NCBI RefSeq assembly: GCF_024345225.1
Contig: NZ_BROD01000001.1
Coordinates: 558,001-622,000 of the forward strand
DNA from: Clostridium sp. TW13
Lineage (GTDB): Bacteria; Bacillota; Clostridia; Clostridiales; Clostridiaceae
DNA length: 64,000 nt
Direction of reading: 5' to 3'
The notes beneath the pieces are model-generated. The model made no database searches. It had not been told where the DNA came from and saw only the letters and a list, made by a program, of their open reading frames with translations. Below, piece after piece: positions 60,650-64,000 of the stretch; within the stretch, counting starts at the first letter, position 1, and each line of letters begins with the position of its first letter. A program made the translations under genes and the position numbers.

Positions 60650-61321
60650 TTATGCCTCCTGATTAATTAGTTTTTTTGCTCTATGGACTTGTAAATACAA
60701 AGATAATTGCCATGTGATTTCAGCTAGCATTACTCCTCCAAAAACATCAACAATAACATGTTGTTTTGTTGTTACTGTTGAAATACATATCATTAGTGCT
60801 ACTAATAAAGAAACGCAGCGATACCATTTAGGAATAGCTTTACAATTTCTTATGCCAGCATAACAATACCAACTAACCAAACAATGAATTGATGGGAAAA
60901 GGTTATTGGCAGCATCTATGCTATATAGAAATTTAAGCATGTCCACAAAAATTCCTGTACTTGTTATATCAGGCCTTATGTTAGTAGTAGGGTATAGTAT
61001 ATATATAAGACCACATATTAATTTACCTAGCAAATCTGCTGTTATTAAGCGGTAGCATTGCTCTTTGTTTATACGGCTAATTAATATATAGTTAGTAATC
61101 CAAAAAGCATAGCTTCCTAAATAAATCACTACAAATATAGGTAATAATGGTATTCGTTCATCTAAATAAGTTGTCAAGTCATGAAAAATTCTATCATCAT
61201 AAAATAAACGTACACCCCAGTATACAGAAAAGTTAAAAGTCACGCATAACATTAAGGGCACAATGGCATACCTTGGTATATAATCATTTATTTTGTTGGA
61301 AATTTTATTTATTATTTTCAT
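60650..61321 (-). CDS. PAP2-like membrane phosphatase/phosphotransferase
   Basis: 223 residues with about six helices. The C-terminal PAP2 motifs are NLFPSIHCLVSW (PSxH with Ile) and STVTTKQHVIVDVFGG, in which the usual SRx5HxxxD appears as STVTTKQHVIVD, with the Arg replaced. This form occurs in the PAP2_3 / inositol phosphorylceramide synthase-like branch. It could transfer head groups on lipids. Directly followed by a GT2 gene: a lipid glycosylation or head-group pathway is likely. Confidence 0.87.
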   Translation of the reverse strand: MKIINKISNKINDYIPRYAIVPLMLCVTFNFSVYWGVRLFYDDRIFHDLTTYLDERIPLLPIFVVIYLGSYAFWITNYILISRINKEQCYRLITADLLGKLICGLIYILYPTTNIRPDITSTGIFVDMLKFLYSIDAANNLFPSIHCLVSWYCYAGIRNCKAIPKWYRCVSLLVALMICISTVTTKQHVIVDVFGGVMLAEITWQLSLYLQVHRAKKLINQEA

Positions 61322-61760
61322 CTGTTTCCCCTAAATCTCTCTATTATTTATATTAATAATATATTTAGAATTATTAGTGCTTATTTTAAGTATAAAGTTT
61401 TTGGTGATAATAAGTCAATATCATCATTAAAGTTATAGAAAAAACTACAAAATATAGGATGCTTATAGATTAATACATTATAGTTTTTATATATAATATG
61501 CTTTAATATTAAGCAAATATGAGAGTATACTGAATGTACTAAGTAATATACTTAAGTGGTGAAAAATATACTCTATTACTTATCTATTATTAAGAAAGGG
61601 TTAATGAATTATTAAAATAAATTGTTAATCTAAGAATGATTAACTTAAATCGATAATATTTATATTATTGTATATATATAGCTAATAGATGCGTTACCAT
61701 AGAGTTTGAATATAGGTTAATTATGGTATAAAATTAGATTAAGGAATGGGGGATTGTATA
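61322..61760. promoter_or_regulatory. Divergent control region between PAP2-GT2 operon and TetR gene
   Basis: Holds GTTAATC (61624-61630) and GATTAAC (61638-61644), perfect arms 7 bases apart, and a second set AGAGTATA/TATACTCT 44 bp apart (61523 and 61567). These may bind the TetR protein encoded next. No gene is seen in the 440 bp. Confidence 0.4.
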
Positions 61761-62333
61761 ATGAAACAACATGCCAAAATTGCAATAATTAATTCTTTTA
61801 AAGAACTTATTAATGAACAGTGTATAGATAAGGTTACAGTCAAAGAGATCTGTAAACGTTGTGATGTTAACAGGCAAACTTTTTATTATTACTTTACAGA
61901 CATTATGGATATATTTAAGTTTGTAGTGTATCAGGAATTATCTGAGGAAATTGCACAAAATAGAACCTTCGAGACATGGGAAGGCGGATTTTTAGCTACA
62001 ATGAATTATATGAAGAAAAATTCCAGAATGTTTTTACACATATACAATTCTTCTTATTGGTCTGAGGCAAATAATTATTTTACAAATTTCTCAAATAAAT
62101 TATTAGATGATGTTGTTACAGAATGTGTTAAAAACATGAATGTAAAATTATCAGAGAAAGATGAGCTTTTTATTGTTAATTTTTATAGACATGTATTTAA
62201 TGGATTGATTATAGATTGGATGCGTGAAGGAATGGAGGGGGAACCAGAAACTATTCTAAAAAAGCTTATGGTAATGATAACAGGAAGTATTCCGCGTTCA
62301 GTGTCCACCTTTGCCGGAGAAACAGCTAAATAA
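61761..62333 (+). CDS. TetR/AcrR-family regulator
   Basis: 190 residues: TetR helix-turn-helix (about 23-55; KVTVKEICKRCDVNRQTFYYY) in an all-helical protein with a C-terminal ligand domain. ATG 61761 follows GGGGGA; an ATG at 61746 lies in frame before it. It precedes the DUF5692 gene on the same strand by 128 bp and is divergent from PAP2-GT2, so either may be its target. Confidence 0.9.
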   Translation: MKQHAKIAIINSFKELINEQCIDKVTVKEICKRCDVNRQTFYYYFTDIMDIFKFVVYQELSEEIAQNRTFETWEGGFLATMNYMKKNSRMFLHIYNSSYWSEANNYFTNFSNKLLDDVVTECVKNMNVKLSEKDELFIVNFYRHVFNGLIIDWMREGMEGEPETILKKLMVMITGSIPRSVSTFAGETAK

Positions 62334-62385
62334 TAAGGTTTAAAGTAAAGTATTTATATAATTCTGACACTTTGGATTATCTGTC

Positions 62386-62418
62386 TATTGTATATGATTA
62401 CACAGGGGTTGTACAATA
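62386..62418. promoter_or_regulatory. Dyad upstream of DUF5692 gene
   Basis: TATTGTA (62386-62392) and TACAATA (62412-62418) are perfect arms 19 bp apart in the region just before the gene, possibly a TetR site. Confidence 0.35.
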
Positions 62419-62461
62419 AATGTGATAAATCTTAAATATTTTATATCAAGGGGGGAATTAT

Positions 62462-63442
62462 ATGTTTACTTTTAACTATGCTCAAGGAGCATCATTTTTT
62501 GGTGTATGGGGTGTTTGGATATTAATTTTTGCGGCACTCTTTATTTTAAATGAAATAACTCGTAGAAACAAATATGCAGGATTTTTCTGCTTTGTTGTTT
62601 TACCAGTAGTACTTTCAATATTATGGTTTACAGTATTAAAAGATACAACTTATACAGATTGGTTCCATCTTGCTAAGGTATATTCGTCTACGGCTGGATG
62701 TATCGGTTTTTGGTGTATTAAATATGTTAGAGGAAAGAACAAGACTACAGGCAAGGAATGGAGACTATCAGAAAAGAAATGGGCACTATGCTTTCCACCA
62801 TTAATTCTTGCTATTAATATAGCAGAAGCAGTAAGTCGTGATTTTCAAGTTGGTGTTCAATATGCTGGTGGCGGAAAATTAGCTGATGAAGCTATGTATG
62901 TTCTTGGAGGCTCATGGAACTTCATGAATGGTATAGCTGGTATTTTAAATATCATAACTATTACTGGATGGCTTGGAATTTGCTTAAGAAAGAAAACAAA
63001 CAAAGATGGAAGTCAAGATATGTTATGGCCAGATATGTTATGGTTCTGGATAATAGCTTATGATTTATGGAACTTTGCATATACTTATAATTGCTTACCA
63101 GATCATGCTTGGTATTGTGGATTTGCATTATTATTAGCTCCAACAGTTTGTGCTTTTACAATAGGAAAGGGAGCTTGGTTACAACACCGTGCTCAAACAT
63201 TAGCATTATGGTGTATGTTTGCTCAAACCTTCCCAGCATTTATAGACAAGGGAACTTTTGCTGTTGCATCTACACATAATACTGTTCCACTTTTTATATT
63301 CAGTTTAGTAGCATTACTAGCTAATGTAGCAGTATTTGTTTATATGATTTACAAAACTGCTAAGACTAAGAGAAATCCTTATCTTGGTGAATTATATACA
63401 GACTTAGAGAAGTATAAAGAAGTTAAGGAACTTGCAGAATAA
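62462..63442 (+). CDS. DUF5692 family membrane protein
   Basis: 326 residues with about eight or nine helices and many conserved Trp, His and Asn residues (YDLWNFAYTYNCLPDHAWYCG, GAWLQHRAQTLALW). It is the DUF5692 type, with no known function; the polar residues in helices suggest a transporter or a membrane enzyme. AAGGGGGG precedes ATG 62462. TetR genes lie on both sides, one upstream on the same strand and one convergent. Confidence 0.88.
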   Translation: MFTFNYAQGASFFGVWGVWILIFAALFILNEITRRNKYAGFFCFVVLPVVLSILWFTVLKDTTYTDWFHLAKVYSSTAGCIGFWCIKYVRGKNKTTGKEWRLSEKKWALCFPPLILAINIAEAVSRDFQVGVQYAGGGKLADEAMYVLGGSWNFMNGIAGILNIITITGWLGICLRKKTNKDGSQDMLWPDMLWFWIIAYDLWNFAYTYNCLPDHAWYCGFALLLAPTVCAFTIGKGAWLQHRAQTLALWCMFAQTFPAFIDKGTFAVASTHNTVPLFIFSLVALLANVAVFVYMIYKTAKTKRNPYLGELYTDLEKYKEVKELAE

Positions 63443-63457
63443 GAATAATTGATATTT

Positions 63458-63502
63458 AAAAGCTTCTTGGATGCAGTAAAAGCATTCAAGGAGCTTTTCT
63501 AT
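63458..63502. terminator. Terminator after DUF5692 gene
   Basis: AAAAGCTTCTTGGATGC (63458-63474) pairs with GCATTCAAGGAGCTTTT (63482-63498), with two mismatches. Confidence 0.8.
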
Positions 63503-63550
63503 GTAAGCAACTTTAGTTACATTCAAAAAAATAAATCAATATACTATATA

Positions 63551-64000
63551 CTATTTTAGTTTCAAATGTTTTAATTCAAAACGATTTGCTAAGTGTACCA
63601 TTTCTTCAGGGGATTCCTCCATTCCATTTAGTATCCAGACTTTTATTACAGCAATATAACCATCAATTACAAAAGTACTGTAATAATCAATTTGGTTTTG
63701 AGACAAGGATTTTAACTCCGATGACCACAAGAAGCTATATTCTTTTTTGATTTCAGAACTTATTTTATTCCAAAAGGTGCTACCTGCATTGTGATTTAAA
63801 AGAACTTTAAAAAGTTCATAATTATCATTAATACTTTTATAAAGTAAAATTAGGAAATCATCAGGATTTTTTATATCATGATGTTTATATGAAGTAAATA
63901 TAATATCGAAAAGTTTATTTTCCAGTTGCATTAATAAATCATTAGGTGTTTTATAGTGAAGATAAAAAGTTGCTCTATTTATATCAGCTATTTCAGATAG
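63551..64000 (-). CDS. TetR/AcrR-family regulator, C-terminal part (start outside window)
   Basis: The minus-strand frame is open to the right edge. The part nearest the edge reads SEIADINRATFYLHYKTPND, the end of the TetR helix-turn-helix, so the gene begins beyond 64000. The ligand domain (FDIIFTSYKHHD, WILNGMEESPEEMVHLANRF) resembles the TetR_C_7-like type, with the same WLxGxM...SPEE pattern as the TetR at 39162-39740. Target unknown. Confidence 0.88.
   Translation of the reverse strand, partial: LSEIADINRATFYLHYKTPNDLLMQLENKLFDIIFTSYKHHDIKNPDDFLILLYKSINDNYELFKVLLNHNAGSTFWNKISSEIKKEYSFLWSSELKSLSQNQIDYYSTFVIDGYIAVIKVWILNGMEESPEEMVHLANRFELKHLKLK

Noticed and set aside
1-64000. Defence island, prophage, CRISPR, toxin-antitoxin or biosynthetic gene cluster
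   Set aside because: No phage structural, integrase, Cas, toxin-antitoxin, NRPS/PKS or lanthipeptide genes were recognised; exporters have regulators but no adjacent precursor peptide.

Overview
The window is AT-rich, codes densely, uses strong GGAGG-type ribosome binding sites and several TTG/GTG starts, and carries many intrinsic terminators. Together with a GH5-X2-CBM46 cellulase, a GH43 enzyme, FeoAAB with a FeoB-associated Cys-rich peptide, DUF134/NifX-type iron-sulfur genes and many Clostridium-like families, this points to a saccharolytic Clostridium (sensu stricto) chromosome. No rRNA, tRNA, CRISPR array or intact transposase was seen.

Layout. 1-5 kb: end of a PAP2 phosphatase, a VanR/VanS-like two-component pair, and a convergent phosphodiesterase-MFS operon. 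5-10 kb: a small membrane protein, then a MacB-like ABC exporter divergent from its own two-component system, with matching operator-like boxes on both sides. 10-14 kb: an amino-sugar operon (nanE, DUF4127 protein, BadF-type kinase) behind a promoter with a cre-like site. 13.7-17.6 kb: an ABC-2 exporter with a BmrR-like MerR regulator and a 19-bp-spacer MerR promoter. 17.6-21.8 kb: peptidase S51-like protein, metallophosphoesterase (second 19-bp-spacer promoter), metallo-beta-lactamase fold hydrolase, flavin reductase. 21.9-25.4 kb: ferrous iron uptake (feoA, feoA, feoB, Cys-rich peptide, DtxR-type regulator) with shared palindromes and a perfect 7-1-7 Fur box.

25.5-37.4 kb: alpha/beta hydrolase, AraC regulator divergent from GH43, small unknown proteins, a promoter that leads straight into a perfect 23-bp hairpin, a DHA2 drug exporter, an NmrA-type reductase with a LysR regulator, and two tandem orphan solute-binding proteins. 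37.5-43.1 kb: a purine-riboswitch-controlled FAD oxidoreductase, then TetR and a divergent MMPL exporter. 43.3-49 kb: secreted cellulase, two tandem serine hydrolases with signs of gene conversion, an AAC(3)-type acetyltransferase. 49-53.5 kb: ferredoxin-like membrane protein, DUF134 and NifX-like proteins, then a segment flanked by two inverted copies of a 130-151 bp element resembling an IS200/IS605 end. 53.5-57 kb: ABC exporter behind a feo-like promoter, and a bacteriohemerythrin lacking one usual iron ligand. 57-64 kb: DsbA-like protein, PPOX-like protein, HsmA-like membrane protein, PAP2-glycosyltransferase operon, TetR, DUF5692 protein and the 3' part of another TetR gene.

Functional threads are envelope stress and drug export (six transporter modules with local regulators), plant polysaccharide and amino-sugar use, and iron homeostasis. 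The signals I consider most worth following are the iron-regulon sites shared by feo and the 53.9 kb exporter, the orphan promoter-hairpin RNA at 31.1 kb, the purine aptamer variant at 37.6 kb, the DUF4127 operon, and the inverted IS-like pair.
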